Counted from the first letter of the stretch, positions 22,874-61,859 are shown. The stretch is DNA of 64,000 bases from Lutraria lutraria (GCA_964023205.1 OZ026847.1:8368819-8432818), one strand, 5' to 3'. Numbers and translations: made by a program. Notes: generated from the sequence alone by a model not told the origin.

Positions 22874-25800
22874 TATTGTTCCTCATGTTAAACATTACAC
22901 GTCGTAAGGTTAAATTTAAAAAAAACTTGATCAAACTTTAAATAATGTTAACATAAAGTGATGACCTACTTACCGTATTCCCGGAAAATTTTAACCATTT
23001 TTCGAACACAAGGTTAAACACCACTAAATATGTTGTCCAAGGAATGTCAGGGGTACCAAAAGTCATAAAAAGTTTCGTAAGTCTGTTAACTAAGTTTTCT
23101 TTTAAAAAAAAAAAACATTAACTGTCATAACATATTTACAATACAACACTTTTGTAAGTCTACTGCTCACACGTACACATAGGGCAGTAGAAAGAGTCTC
23201 CTCTTCTGAGAACCCTTACTGGGGTGCAAAATGATAAATGCACCCCACCATCACAACGATTGTATTTTCCCCATTTTACAATCACCAGATACGGATATTT
23301 ATCAAGATCTGTAGGTTGATATGTCTTGCAAATAATGCACTAAATAAAAAAAGTTTGATGAAAAATCATTTTCAGTTCGTAAGGACCCCTATGTCAAATC
23401 TGATAAACATTTAGAGGTGTTTTACCTGACCTATTATATTCCATATATCTGTGACTGAAGTAAATGCTAAAGCTGCGCAGCCAATACTTCATAAGTTTTA
23501 TTTACTCCCTGGAAACATAGTTTTTTACTATTTTTATGTGGTAGATATTTTGTATTAGTGGAATTTGGACTATTTGCATTGAGAGAGGTAAAACAATTTA
23601 TTTCTTATTGGCTTTCTGATCATATCCATCAATATGTAAACTTGGACGTTTAAGCGGGAGTTGAAGTCAAATAGCATGTGACTTCATGCAAATTAGTGTA
23701 ACATGACATCAGCGCTCGTGGAATAAAGGAAGTGTTGGAATTTTGGTTGTGTTCGAAAAATGGTTGTTCTGCAGTCTTCACGAAAAACTTTTTTAAGCAC
23801 TGGACATTCGGTCCAGTGAAAATGCAAACTTTACTGGACCGAATGAACTTTTAGTGGACCGAAATGAGAATACACAAAATTCTATATAATTTGGCTGTAT
23901 GTCATATTGTTCCTCATGTTAAACATTACACGTCGTAAGGTTAAATTTAAAAAAAACTTGATCAAACTTTAAATAATGTTAACATAAAGTGATGACCTAC
24001 TTACCGTATTCCCGGAAAATTTTAACCATTTTTCGAACACAAGGTTAAACACCACTAAATATGTTGTCCAAGGAATGTCAGGGGTACCAAAAGTCATAAA
24101 AAGTTTCGTAAGTCTGTTAACTAAGTTTTCTTTTAAAAAAAAACAACATTAACTGTCATAACATATTTACAATACAACACTTTTGTAAGTCTACTGCTCA
24201 CACGTACACATAGGGCAGTAGAAAGAGTCTCCTCTTCTGAGAACCCTTACTGGGGTGCAAAATGATAAATGCACCCCACCATCACAACGATTGTATTTTC
24301 CCCATTTTACAATCACCAGATACGGATATTTATCAAGATCTGTAGGTTGATATGTCTTGCAAATAATGCACTAAATAAAAAAAGTTTGATGAAAAATCAT
24401 TTTCAGTTCGTAAGGACCCCTATGTCAAATCTGATAAACATTTAGAGGTGTTTTACCTGACCTATTATATTCCATATATCTGTGACTGAAGTAAATGCTA
24501 AAGCTGCGCAGCCAATACTTCATAAGTTTTATTTACTCCCTGGAAACATAGTTTTTTACTATTTTTATGTGGTAGATATTTTGTATTAGTGGAATTTGGA
24601 CTATTTGCATTGAGAGAGGTAAAACAATTTATTTCTTATTGGCTTTCTGATCATATCCATCAATATGTAAACTTGGACGTTTAAGCGGGAGTTGAAGTCA
24701 AATAGCATGTGACTTCATGCAAATTAGTGTAACATGACATCAGCGCTCGTGGAATAAAGGAAGTGTTGGAATTTTGGTTGTGTTCGAAAAATGGTTGTTC
24801 TGCAGTCTTCACGAAAAACTTTTTTAAGCACTGGACATTCGGTCCAGTGAAAATGCAAACTTTACTGGACCGAATGAACTTTTAGTGGACCGAAATGAGA
24901 ATACACAAAATTCTATATAATTTGGCTGTATGTCATATTGTTCCTCATGTTAAACATTACACGTCGTAAGGTTAAATTTAAAAAAAACTTGATCAAACTT
25001 TAAATAATGTTAACATAAAGTGATGACCTACTTACCGTATTCCCGGAAAATTTTAACCATTTTTCGAACACAAGGTTAAACACCACTAAATATGTTGTCC
25101 AAGGAATGTCAGGGGAACCAAAAGTCATAAAAAGTTTCGTAAGTCTGTTAACTAAGTTTTCTTTAAAAAAAAACAAACATTAACTGTCATCACATATTTA
25201 CAATACAACACTTTTGTAAGTCTACTGCTCACACGTACACATAGGGCAGTAGAAAGAGTCTCCTCTTCTGAGAACCCTTACTGGGGTGCAAAATGATAAA
25301 TGCACCCCACCATCACAACGATTGTATTTTCCCCATTTTACAATCACCAGATACGGATATTTATCAAGATCTGTAGGTTGATATGTCTTGCAAATAATGC
25401 ACTAAATAAAAAAAGTTTGATGAAAAATCATTTTCAGTTCGTAAGGACCCCTATGTCAAATCTGATAAACATTTAGAGGTGTTTTACCTGACCTATTATA
25501 TTCCATATATCTGTGACTGAAGTAAATGCTAAAGCTGCGCAGCCAATACTTCATAAGTTTTATTTACTCCCTGGAAACATAGTTTTTTACTATTTTTATG
25601 TGGTAGATATTTTGTATTAGTGGAATTTGGACTATTTGCATTGAGAGAGGTAAAACAATTTATTTCTTATTGGCTTTCTGATCATATCCATCAATATGTA
25701 AACTTGGACGTTTAAGCGGGAGTTGAAGTCAAATAGCATGTGACTTCATGCAAATTAGTGTAACATGACATCAGCGCTCGTGGAATAAAGGAAGTGTTGG

Positions 25801-26999
25801 AATTTTGGTTGTGTTCGAAAAATGGTTGTTCTGCAGTCTTCACGAAAAACTTTTTTAAGCACTGGACATTCGGTCCAGTGAAAATGCAAACTTTACTGGA
25901 CCGAATGAACTTTTAGTGGACCGAAATGAGAATACACAAAATTCTATATAATTTGGCTGTATGTCATATTGTTCCTCATGTTAAACATTACACGTCGTAA
26001 GGTTAAATTTAAAAAAAACTTGATCAAACTTTAAATAATGTTAACATACAGTGATGACCTACTTACCGTATTCCCGGAAAATTTTAACCATTTTTCGAAC
26101 ACAAGGTTAAACACCACTAAATATGTTGTCCAAGGAATGTCAGGGGAACCAAAAGTCATAAAAAGTTTCGTAAGTCTGTTAACTAAGTTTTCTTTAAAAA
26201 AAAACAACATTAACTGTCATCACATATTTACAATACAACACTTTTGTAAGTCTACTGCTCACACGTACACATAGGGCAGTAGAAAGAGTCTCCTCTTCTG
26301 AGAACCCTTACTGGGGTGCAAAATGATAAATGCACCCCACCATCACAACGATTGTATTTTCCCCATTTTACAATCACCAGATACGGATATTTATCAAGAT
26401 CTGTAGGTTGATATGTCTTGCAAATAATGCACTAAATAAAAAAAGTTTGATGAAAAATTATTTTCAGTTCGTAAGGACCCCTATGTCAAATCTGATAAAC
26501 ATTTAGAGGTGTTTTACCTGACCTATTATATTCCATATATCTGTGACTGAAGTAAATGCTAAAGCTGCGCAGCCAATACTTCATAAGTTTTATTTACTCC
26601 CTGGAAACATAGTTTTTTACTATTTTTATGTGGTAGATATTTTGTATTAGTGGAATTTGGACTATTTGCATTGAGAGAGGTAAAACAATTTATTTCTTAT
26701 TGGCTTTCTGATCATATCCATCAATATGTAAACTTGGACGTTTAAGCGGGAGTTGAAGTCAAATAGCATGTGACTTCATGCAAATTAGTGTAACATGACA
26801 TCAGCGCTCGTGGAATAAAGGAAGTGTTGGAATTTTGGTTGTGTTCGAAAAATGGTTGTTCTGCAGTCTTCACGAAAAACTTTTTTAAGCACTGGACATT
26901 CGGTCCAGTGAAAATGCAAACTTTACTGGACCGAATGAACTTTTAGTGGACCGAAATGAGAATACACAAAATTCTATATAATTTGGCTGTATGTCATAT
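22874..26999. repeat. Four tandem copies of a 1031-bp unit
   Basis: The landmark CCTCATGTTAAACATTACAC occurs at 22881, 23912, 24943 and 25974, exactly 1031 bp apart each time. The copies are nearly identical; differences are A-run lengths and a few substitutions. Copies 1-2 share GGGGTACC and GTCATAACAT, copies 3-4 share GGGGAACC and GTCATCACAT. There is no long open frame. Each unit contains an inverted repeat (AACCATTTTTCGAACACAA and its complement, about 740 bp apart) and a cluster of three GGACCGA boxes near its right end. Confidence 0.95.
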
Positions 27000-27314
27000 T
27001 TTTGGAAGTTTATTCAAATATTTCATTTTTTTGTTCTGAAAAAAAAAGGTAAAATTATCACTGAAAAATTGACTGGACCTTCGGACCACTGACATTTTCA
27101 AATTTACCGGACCTATGGCCATTTTGGTGGCCTCGGTCCAAGGTCTGGTGCTAAATTCGAAGACTGGTTCCGGGATATTGCTTAAATCCTCAAAAGATAT
27201 GCTGAAACCAGGTCCATATCATACAATGACCATTTCTACTCATACTTTCCTAAAACTCATTCCCTTGCTAATAGTTGTTGCTGCTGAATAGGTAAGCTAC
27301 CCCCATGTGTTCTT

Positions 27315-27392
27315 TTTGAAAATCATCAAAACCTTATTACAAGAACGAAGAATATTCTTCGTTCTTGTAATAAGGTTTTGATGATTTTCAAA
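27315..27392. repeat. 78-bp perfect palindrome without spacer
   Basis: Two 39-nt arms meet at GAAGAAT|ATTCTTC between 27353 and 27354 and pair at every position; pairing fails at the next base outwards (27314/27393). It could extrude as a cruciform or, if transcribed, form a long hairpin. There is no central loop. Confidence 0.95.
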
Positions 27393-27486
27393 CATATGTT
27401 TCAGTTTTATAGGGAATTTATTTAAAAAGCATACATGTAGGCAAACTATTTATTTATTTATTAAATAATTTAGCCCTACTAATTAA

Positions 27487-28361
27487 CAGGGCTTGAACAT
27501 TTTTCAAGGTGGTACTAGTCCTGTAGGACTAGTAGCTGCAATTTCTTACTCGCCCTTTAGAAGAACCAACTTGCCCTTAAGAAAATTAAGTATTTGTATA
27601 CTTTTAGAATGTAAGTTATGATTAAGACTTTAAAGGATGTATACATATCTTCTGTTATGTATGACTTCATGATTGCGGGAAAATTACGTCAGATGCTGAC
27701 ATACATGAACGATACAGATTTTATAACTGGCATTTTAATCTTTAATCACTAAGGATCACTGTGATTTGCGTACATATCAAGCCGTCTTTCAAGTAGCAAC
27801 ACTGATATTTATTGCGAATGCTTCTTCTACTTGAAATTGCTTTCTGTCGTCTGTTCATTTTCGGAAAACGGGCACTGTTTATTATCAGAAAACAGGTAAC
27901 ATGGTGAGATAATTCCGGATTTGACACTTACTCGAGTCTGTTGATACGAGACCAACAATAATCAACGCATCCAATTAATTTGTCAAGTATGAAATCCCAA
28001 TTTTGAAATAAATAGAAAAGCCGGCTAATGAGGCATTGTCGCAGTTAAACTTGTAAACTTGTAGCCGTGTTTTAAATATGCCGCAGGGCCGGGTACAGGG
28101 CAACGATCTTTTTTTAGTCATTATAATATATTGTCTAGTGAAAGCGTTTCACGAACGCGGATTTAACATAAACAAAACATGAATCTAAATTGATTCGGAT
28201 CGAATTGGAAAGAGATATTTCCAGTTTTAAATAAATTTTAGGGTGATTGAATGCCTGATTTTGTGCTCGCCCCGTCGGACTAGCATTCACAAAAATCTAC
28301 TGGCCCGATGCCAACTTCCAACTCGCCAATGTGAGCGGGCGAGTGGAATTTTCAAGCCCTG
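27487..28361. mobile_element. Non-autonomous hAT-like element with CAGGGCTTGA ends
   Basis: Terminal inverted repeats CAGGGCTTGAACATTTTTC on the left and the complement of CAGGGCTTGAAAATTCC on the right bound 875 bp. Flanks are CTAATTAA and ATTAATTA, a possible but imperfect 8-bp duplication. CAGGG ends suit the hAT superfamily. No transposase frame is seen. Confidence 0.6.
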
Positions 28362-28474
28362 ATTAATTAAGTCACAAAACAGTCTAATTAGTTGGACTTA
28401 TAAATAATTATATATGTGCTATGGATTTGTACCAGCCTCTCTTGCTTTAGAATTTTATATGATTCCTCATAGTA

Positions 28475-29516
28475 CAGTATGGTTCGGGTGATTTGTCCTA
28501 TTTTCGCGAATCGGTGGAATTAAAATCGCGCTAAGCCACAGGTAGATCACTTCAACAAGGCGATTTGGATTTCGGGCGTAGCGTTCAGATCGACGATGGT
28601 CGACGGTGACCGTAACGACTGAAGGGCAATAATTTGCGGTGGATTGCGGCGACGATCGCTCAACCCGGTGATACGCGATGTCGCCTCTTTACTTTACTCA
28701 AAACTTACAAATTTCTTGTCAATAACAGTGTTATTCACACATTATTTAATTGCGCTTTTGTGAAGAAATTGTTACCTGATATGTGTGAAAAATTAGCGTT
28801 GACATAAATTTAAATCAACGAGTGTTGAGAACTTAATAGTAGTTGATGAGCTTTAATTAATCTGTCAGCTTTCGTATATTATTGCGCGAAATAATACTAC
28901 ATGTAAACAGTGGACTGGTTTTATCAATTAGAGCACCAAGCTACATAGGTCAAATGAGAGACTGCAACTCGGTGTAAATAATGATTCTCGCCCTGGTACT
29001 TGATATATAAAACACTAAAAATAGACATATGAATATCACCCTGTACGTAAAACATAGCTACACAGTTTACATACTCGCTTAGCAATTTGCCGGTTTTTCT
29101 ACATATTTACTTCAAGAATGGGATTTCCTACTTGATAAAATTTAATCAGATGTCTGGATTTCAGTCGGTCTTAGCCGTCGGATTTAGTAAGTGTTAAATC
29201 CTGAATTATCTTCTTACCATGTGACTGTTTTCGGAAAATGAACGGTCAACAGAAAGCGAAAGTAGAAGAAAGATGCACAATAAATATCATTTTAGCTACT
29301 TGAGAGTCGGCTTTAGACATTCGCAATCCGTGATCCATCGCTATCAAAGATTACCGACTGATAATGAGTAATAAAACGCAGTGAATAGCGACATTGCGGT
29401 GATTCGCAGTTTTTTCAAGATCGATGCCGCAATGAAAATCGACGCTACGGGTGATAAATTGCCGATTACGAACACGGGGAAAAGCAAAATTCGGACAAAT
29501 CACCCGAACCGTACTG
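28475..29516. mobile_element. Inverted-repeat DNA element directly upstream of the kinase gene
   Basis: Ends are CAGTATGGTTCGGGTGATTT and the inverted copy AAATCACCCGAACCGTACTG, bounding 1042 bp. No transposase is seen. It ends 53 bp before the splice acceptor of the first coding exon of the JAK-type gene, so any proximal 5' sequence of that exon is transposon-derived. The target duplication is unclear. Confidence 0.65.
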
Positions 29517-29587
29517 TTATTATCTTAATTGTAGAACTAAATACTCTAAAAAGCTTTCTCTTTTTCAGGAAGAAATTCAGAAGAATC

Positions 29588-55532
<25,945 letters not shown>

Positions 55533-55543
55533 CTCCTACAATT

Positions 55544-55790
55544 CAGGGGTTGAAATTAGCACTCGCTTGCTTGCAAAATGCGAGTTGCAATTGAAAAATG
55601 CGAGTATGAAATTTCAATCATCGCAAATTTGCGTGTGCTTTATTTTTCTTATTGTACGTTTGTTTAAAACATTGTCTTGAAAAAAAAATTCACTTTTAAA
55701 TTTGCAAGTAGCAATTAGCATTTTGCTAGTTGGAAATTTTGGCACTCGCAATTTTTTGCAAGTGGCCAAAAAAGTTAATTTCAACCCCTG
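55544..55790. mobile_element. hAT-like MITE directly after the JAK stop codon
   Basis: 247 bp with ends CAGGGGTTGAAATTAGCA and TTAATTTCAACCCCTG. It starts 11 bp after the stop at 55532. Flanks CTACAATT and TACATTGT are only partly alike. Internal GCAAAATGCGAGTTGC-type words recur in both directions. Confidence 0.7.
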
Positions 55791-56983
55791 TACATTGTAT
55801 TGTTACTTATTATACACCCACTAAAATAGTGGGGGCTGTATAGGAGTCATTTTGTCTCTCTGTCTGTATCTCATGACTGTAGCTCATAGGATAATGTCAC
55901 ACTTTGAGTTCAAAGATCATAATTTTAATATCTTTTGGCATGTCAGCTCTGTAATTTTGTCAGTTATTGGAGGGTTTTGAAATAAGTTACCACAAATGTT
56001 AACCATCATTAGTTGATGTGTCACACGCAACTTCCATGGCTAAAGCTCTAAGGTCAAGGGCACAAAAAAATTGGGTCTTTCTTCATGTCAGCTCTAATTT
56101 TGTCATTTATGGATGGATTTCGGAAACCAACCATTTGGAAGATGTTTGTAACTAACAGTATGTGGAGGAGCAGGTACCCAAGCACTGTATATAAAACTGC
56201 TGGTACTCAGCTTAAAATTTTACTGTCAAATCTTGAGATACTTAGTATGAGAGTTGAAAGGTCACCAGGATTAATTTGTTGTCTTATGCCTAATGAAAAT
56301 ATGAGCTATATAACTTGTGTATAACTTTATCAGTAAATGGTCTGCATTCATGATTGCATTGTTGATTTAGGCATTTACTGATTATTTATCATGTGATGTC
56401 TTCAAATGAAAATACCTTAAAAATTGTGTTAGTGGTCACCTCCAAATAAAGGCCACTCTGTGAATAAAGGTCATTCCTTTAAAAACTGTCATAAATGATT
56501 TAGAACAAAGTGACCTCCGAATAATGAGACCTGTCAATAAAGGCGACATTTTGTCTTTCCTTAAGGTAGATTTTGTTCACAGGTTTGAATGTCCAGAAAC
56601 TGATGCAGAATGTACTTTTAAACATCAACTTTTACTTACTACAGACAGTACACATATGAGGAGAATAACCTGTGTTTAATTCCTCTGTTTATTTGTCTAA
56701 TTATTTACATTTATATATCATTCTATCATTATTAAGTGTGTCTGAAGTATTATTGTTATTAGAATTCTATGTATCTAGTCATGTTGATATATGATATTAT
56801 GTATTGATAAAATTGTTACGAATGAATAATGCTCAGTGAAAGAATTACTGATTTATTCAAATATTATGAAAGTGCTTAACAAGTATTTGGGAATTACATG
56901 TACTAATTAAAGCAAGTATTGACAAGTGTTTGATTAGTGTATGAGAATAACTGATTTACTTAAATATTGTCAAGTGCTTGAAT

Positions 56984-57131
56984 CATAGGGGGCTAATATG
57001 TTGCAGTGATAGTGTAAAATGGCATAACGGACCAAAAACACGTTTATCATATATATACATATATGATAAACATGTTTTTGGTCCGTTTTGCCAATTTACA
57101 CTATCACTGCAACGTACTAGCCCCCTATAGC
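56984..57131. mobile_element. About 148-bp foldback element
   Basis: ATAGGGGGCTAATATGTTGC on the left is matched by the inverted GCAACGTACTAGCCCCCTAT on the right, and the arms pair nearly throughout to a centre in ATATATATACATATATGAT. It can fold into one long hairpin. Confidence 0.85.
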
Positions 57132-57256
57132 TTGAATAGTATTTCAGAATTACTAATTCACAAGAGTATTGAATAATGTTTGATATAAACTAAATACTGA
57201 CATAAGTTGATAGGATAAATTAGTGTGTCTAGCACCTGTGATTAGCATTTGATAAA

Positions 57257-57431
57257 CAGTACAACCTCTCCAGAGTGCTCTCTCTTGAGCAACAACCTCC
57301 CTTCATCAACAAATTGATTTTTTCCCACTGAATGATTTAACTATTAATTTAACCTCTCTAAATCAACCACCTCTCAACAAGGACATAATTTTACTGCTCC
57401 CAAAGGGTGTTGCTTTGGAGAGGTTGCACTG
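57257..57431. mobile_element. MITE 'CAGTACAACCTCTCCAGAG', copy 3
   Basis: Left end CAGTACAACCTCTCCAGAG and right end GGAGAGGTTGCACTG; TA follows the right end but not the left. Confidence 0.65.
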
Positions 57432-57689
57432 TACATTGTATATCTGTAACATGCATCAGTGATATTGTGTTTGGAAGAGTGCTGACATTTTTCTGAAATA
57501 GACGTAACAGATTTTCATAGAATTGTGTGAAGTAACCATTGTAGAATTAGTTTTGCTGTTCCTTTTATTTTTTATGTATCAAGGCAAACAAAAGTCAAAT
57601 TTTCATAGAAGTCCACCGCCACAGCCTTGACTGTATGTATTAATAGTATGACATATCGAAACAGTACAGTGGGACATTTTTGTCGAGCC

Positions 57690-57764
57690 CGCCTGCGGTG
57701 AGCTCGACATAGTCGCCACAATGGCGGTTGCGTGTCTGTATGTTAGTTAGTTAGTTAGTTAGTG

Positions 57765-57807
<43 letters not shown>

Positions 57808-58650
57808 AAGTGAGTGAGTTAGTGAGTGAGTGAGTTAGTTAGTGTGTCCGTCCGGATCCTTGTCCGGGCTGTATCTCCCTTATGCATTGACACTGTTTTA
57901 AATAACTTGGCATAATTGTTGAACACCATGAGACGGTGTGCAGTGCGCAAAATCCAGGTCTCTAGCTCAAAGGTCAAGGTCACACTTAGAGGTCAAACGT
58001 CAAAAACGAGCATTATAGACCTTGTCCGGGCTGTATCTCCCTTATGCATAGAAACTTTTTAAGATAACTTGGCATAATTGTTAAACACCATGAGACGGTG
58101 TGCAGTGCGCAAGATCCAGGTCTCTAGCTGAAAGGTCAAGGTCACACTTAGAGGTCAAATGTCAAAAATGAGCATTATACACCTTGTCCGGGCTGTATCT
58201 CCCTTAGGCATAGAAACTTTTTAAGATAACTTGGCATAATTGTAAAACACCATGAGGCGGTGTGCAGTGCATAAGATCAAGGTCTCTAGCTCAAAGGTCA
58301 AGGTCACACTTAGAGGTCAAACATAAAAAATAATCATTATACACCTTGTCAGGGCTGTGTCTCCCTTATGCATTGAATTGTTTAAAAATGACTTGCCATA
58401 ATACAATGCGACCATGTGTCTTGGGCAACACCCAGATTTTTATAGGTCAAAGGTCAGGATTACACATTTGGTCAAATATATATTTTCCTTGTCTGGGCTG
58501 TAACTTCTGTTTGCATTCAAGGATTTTTAAATAAATTGGTATAAAAGTTTACTTCAATGAAATGATGTGTCATGAATATCACCCATACTTGTAGTTCAAA
58601 GGTTAAGATCACAAGCTGGATAAACAGCGGCTCGACATGTTGCCCTTGGG
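57690..58650. repeat. Dispersed element 'TCGAGCCCGCCTGCGG' with internal tandem repeats
   Basis: Bounded by GTCGAGCCCGCCTGCGGTGA and GGCTCGACATGTTGCCCTTG. Inside are a (GTTA)n-type microsatellite (57745-57840) and four diverged units of about 160 bp starting CCTTGTCCGGGCTGTATCTC (about 57861, 58020, 58181, 58343). No coding potential. Confidence 0.7.
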
Positions 58651-60650
58651 CTTCTATTTTTTTATAATTTGTTTTTACAGCATATTTTGGCTGTCTAAGT
58701 GCCTTCCCATAGAACTGTTATTTTTTATCATGTAGCATTCAAGTTCTGAATAATACTATTCCACTTGTAGCATTGTGTATTAATAACATAATTAAGCCAT
58801 ATATAGCTTTCTATATAACATGTGATTTGAGTGCTGTTTTGTTACTGTTTCTTAAGTTTTTAATAATTTCATGTTCATATTTTATAAAACAACAGTTTTG
58901 CCCATTGTTATTTACTGATGCATCTTGAGGTTTTATATGACCAACCTTTGTACATAGTGTTCTTGTTATGAGATCTCAGTTAGCATCAATAATGTGTCAT
59001 ATCAGAACAGCGGTATGTTTGGTAAACATGTCTTAGCTAAATCAGCAGTTATATACTTAAAAAGCATGCCTAAAGACCTTTTCAGAAAGTAAGTTGTCTC
59101 CTCCCTTTCCGAAAGCAATAGCAATGGAGTATACTACCTGAAAGTAGCAGGTGTGCTTATCTTATCTCCTAAAGAAGAGCTATTCAAGGGCAGATAAACC
59201 TCCTTTCTGAAAAGGACTATACATATATGTAGTACTTTTAAATGAAACGTAAAATATCCCTTTATTCTCCAATGTGTACACTACAGTAGCGCTATGCACT
59301 GACCTGTGTTCTTCTGCTAGGGGCATTATGGGTATTTGCAGGAACTACTTCCAAAATGTAAGTTATAAACAACATAACGTGACGTCACCGTATGGTACAA
59401 ATTGGAGCCAAGCGTTCTTTAACATTGCGTTTCATTGAATAATTAGTGTTATTGACAAAAGCACAAGAATAGAAATGGTATAACATATTCATTTTACATA
59501 ACTAAACACATTTTGTTAATAACATACAACGGATATGGTTGTTTTGACATTTTTAATTCTTCCGCGTAACTATATTTTAGCATATGTAATAATCAGTTCT
59601 ATGTCTAGAGGTTAGACAACCGTAGTGACGTCAAGCTATGTATAGAAGGTTTATTCTCATATAAACTTCATGTATTACAATGGCATTTTAAATTTTATCC
59701 GTAAATGATCAAATGAAATAATTGATGGTGTTTAATATTGTCATTTATTTGTAAACTATTTAAAAATCTAGAGGTCCAATTATTTAAGTTGAGCAGCGTA
59801 GATGTCAAATAACATGCAGATTTTTGTACTGACTTGTGTGATAGAATCAAGGACTTATATGTATGTAAGTCCTTGATAGAATGTATACTTCAATAGACTG
59901 TTGCAGTATGATGTATACAGTTCATGTTATAATATCTTCATTATTCATCTTTTTATGTTATAAATATCATATGTGTACATTGTTACAGATTAAAATAATG
60001 AGTTTTATGTTGGTATTTAATCATCATTTTATTGTTGGATATATGTTGGTATTATATACTTCTCATATTTTTACCTCAGACAGTTTTATCACAAATATTG
60101 TTAATGACTAATATTGCGCTGATGTACCACATTTTATTTTTATCAATTATAAGACGTGGCCTCCATTGTCCAGTTGTTTTGGTCACTGGTCAGTAATGGG
60201 ACCAAATAAAATTATACATGCAGCGAGTTAGCTGTCTAGCTAAGTTACGAAATGTTGATTCTTCCTCCTCTGGGGTCTTCACTGGAAAAGTCGACAAATG
60301 CCCCCCCCCCAACTAATGGTGAGACGTCAAACCATGTTTGAAATAAAATGTACATGTGTAGTTATTTTGTGCAGTCTTTGAATTAATTTTTGTGACAGGT
60401 TGCCCGACTATATATACTTCATGAAGGAAACTCTCTAAAACTAGGTTGTCCCCCAAAAGACTTAAAGAAGGAAAAAAAATCCATTTGGGCAGTGGCAACC
60501 CACTAATTTGAAGACTTGTTAGTGTGATTGCTGAAGATTTGTTACATGTTTGTATCATTATGAATTTGTATCAGTCAGTTTGTTGTCAATCGAATTCTCT
60601 CCAGTACTATATGGAGTAATACTTTGTCAGACTTTGTTAACTGATAATAC
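58651..60650. other. Intergenic stretch, no gene seen
   Basis: AT-rich DNA with short open frames only. Minor items: a hairpin CAAGGACTTA/TAAGTCCTTG at 59849-59875 and a C10 run at 60301-60310. Confidence 0.45.
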
Positions 60651-61132
60651 AGTTAATCTGTGATAGGGGCCACCTCTGTATAAAGGTCATCATGTGAATT
60701 AAGGCCCCTTCTTTTGAAAACCATTATTCATTAATTAGAAGAAAATAACCCCTGAATAAAGGTCACTGTCAATAAAGGTCACTGTCAGTGAAGGTCACTG
60801 TCAATGAAGGTCATTGTCAATAAAGGTCACTGTCAATAAAGGTCATTGTCAATGAAGGTCACTGTCAAAGGTCACTGTCAATAAAGGTCACTGTCAATGA
60901 AGGTCATTGTCAATAAAGGTCACTGTCAATAAAGGTCTCTGTCAGTGAAGGTCATTGTCAATAAAGACCACTGTCAATAATGGTCACTGTCAATAAAGGG
61001 TCACTGTCAATAAAGGGTCACTGTCAATAAAGGTCATTGTCAATAAAGGTTGCTGTCAATAAAGGTCACTGTCAGTAAAGGTTGCATTTTGTTTTTCCTG
61101 AGGATGGCCTTTGTTTAAAGGTTTGACTGAAT
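60650..61132. mobile_element. TA-MITE 'TAAAGGCCAC' family copy expanded by a 16-bp minisatellite
   Basis: Outer parts (TACAGTTAATCTGTGATAGG, GGGCCACCTCTGTATAAAGG and, at the right, TTTTCCTGAGGATGGCCTTT) follow the family. Inside, GTCACTGTCAATAAAG is repeated about 20 times (60755-61080) with variants. Confidence 0.75.
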
Positions 61133-61859
61133 GTTATTGTGTGATCATAAAATTCTAGTGAATCTATTTCCTATGTACTACATTAAATCATTTAATACAT
61201 TCATTGTGTATAATGTCAACAGGTCAACTTTCATACCAAAACATGAACTTCTTGATTGGTATTTTAATTGATTGAATTTTGTATTTTTTGCATTCCTACA
61301 AAAATGTTACTGTTATGTAAATGAATATAATAATATAATTCTAACCTGAGGCTATCTTTAAGAAAGCAATTGCGGTTATGCGACCCAAACTTCTAACTGT
61401 GAGTAGTAGGTGAGGGAATTTTATTTGGTTCATGGGGAGAATGGAGGGGTAACAATATATGCAGAAATCTTAAAGCTGGAACAAATTTTCTGAACAATAG
61501 TTTTGATCGGGCATTTTTTAATGATTCGGGTAAGTGTAAGCCAGAATATTTTCTGAGGATGGCGTGAAATTATATATTTGTAGATGATATAAATGTTCAT
61601 ATAATTATATACAAATGTAGGTTTCTTGCTTAAACTATTAAAGTGTGAATGCATACTGTATGTTTTTTTTTTCTTTTATTTCTATTTGATTAAAATTCTA
61701 TCAATGTCTGTTATAGCTTTGTTGATTTAATGATGACACACTTTTGTCTCTGATACCCACACTAGAAGCCACCTCATGAAAACACAACATTGCAAAATAC
61801 AACTGTGATTGGGACAAAAATGCAACTGGGTTTCTAACATTGTGCAATTAGATCACACA
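61133..61859. other. Short intergenic stretch
   Basis: AT-rich sequence between two tandem arrays; nothing recognised. Confidence 0.45.

Larger units (their letters stand above)
55791..57690. other. Downstream region with dispersed repeats, no gene
   Basis: Probable 3' UTR of the JAK-type gene followed by repeats. It holds a mollusc-type dispersed repeat from about 55815 (AGTGGGGGCTGTATAGGAGT), a TA-MITE 'TAAAGGCCAC' piece at 56430-56592, a foldback at 56984-57131 and a MITE at 57257-57431. I could not choose a polyadenylation site. Confidence 0.45.

Noticed and set aside
26038..26274. 78-codon frame in the fourth 1031-bp copy
   Set aside because: The same frame is not open in the other copies, being changed by A-run length differences, so it is not a conserved gene.
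29381..29587. In-frame extension of the kinase ORF upstream of the ATG at 29588
   Set aside because: It lies before a strong splice acceptor (29567-29568) and mostly inside a transposon; the sequence does not resemble a FERM N terminus.
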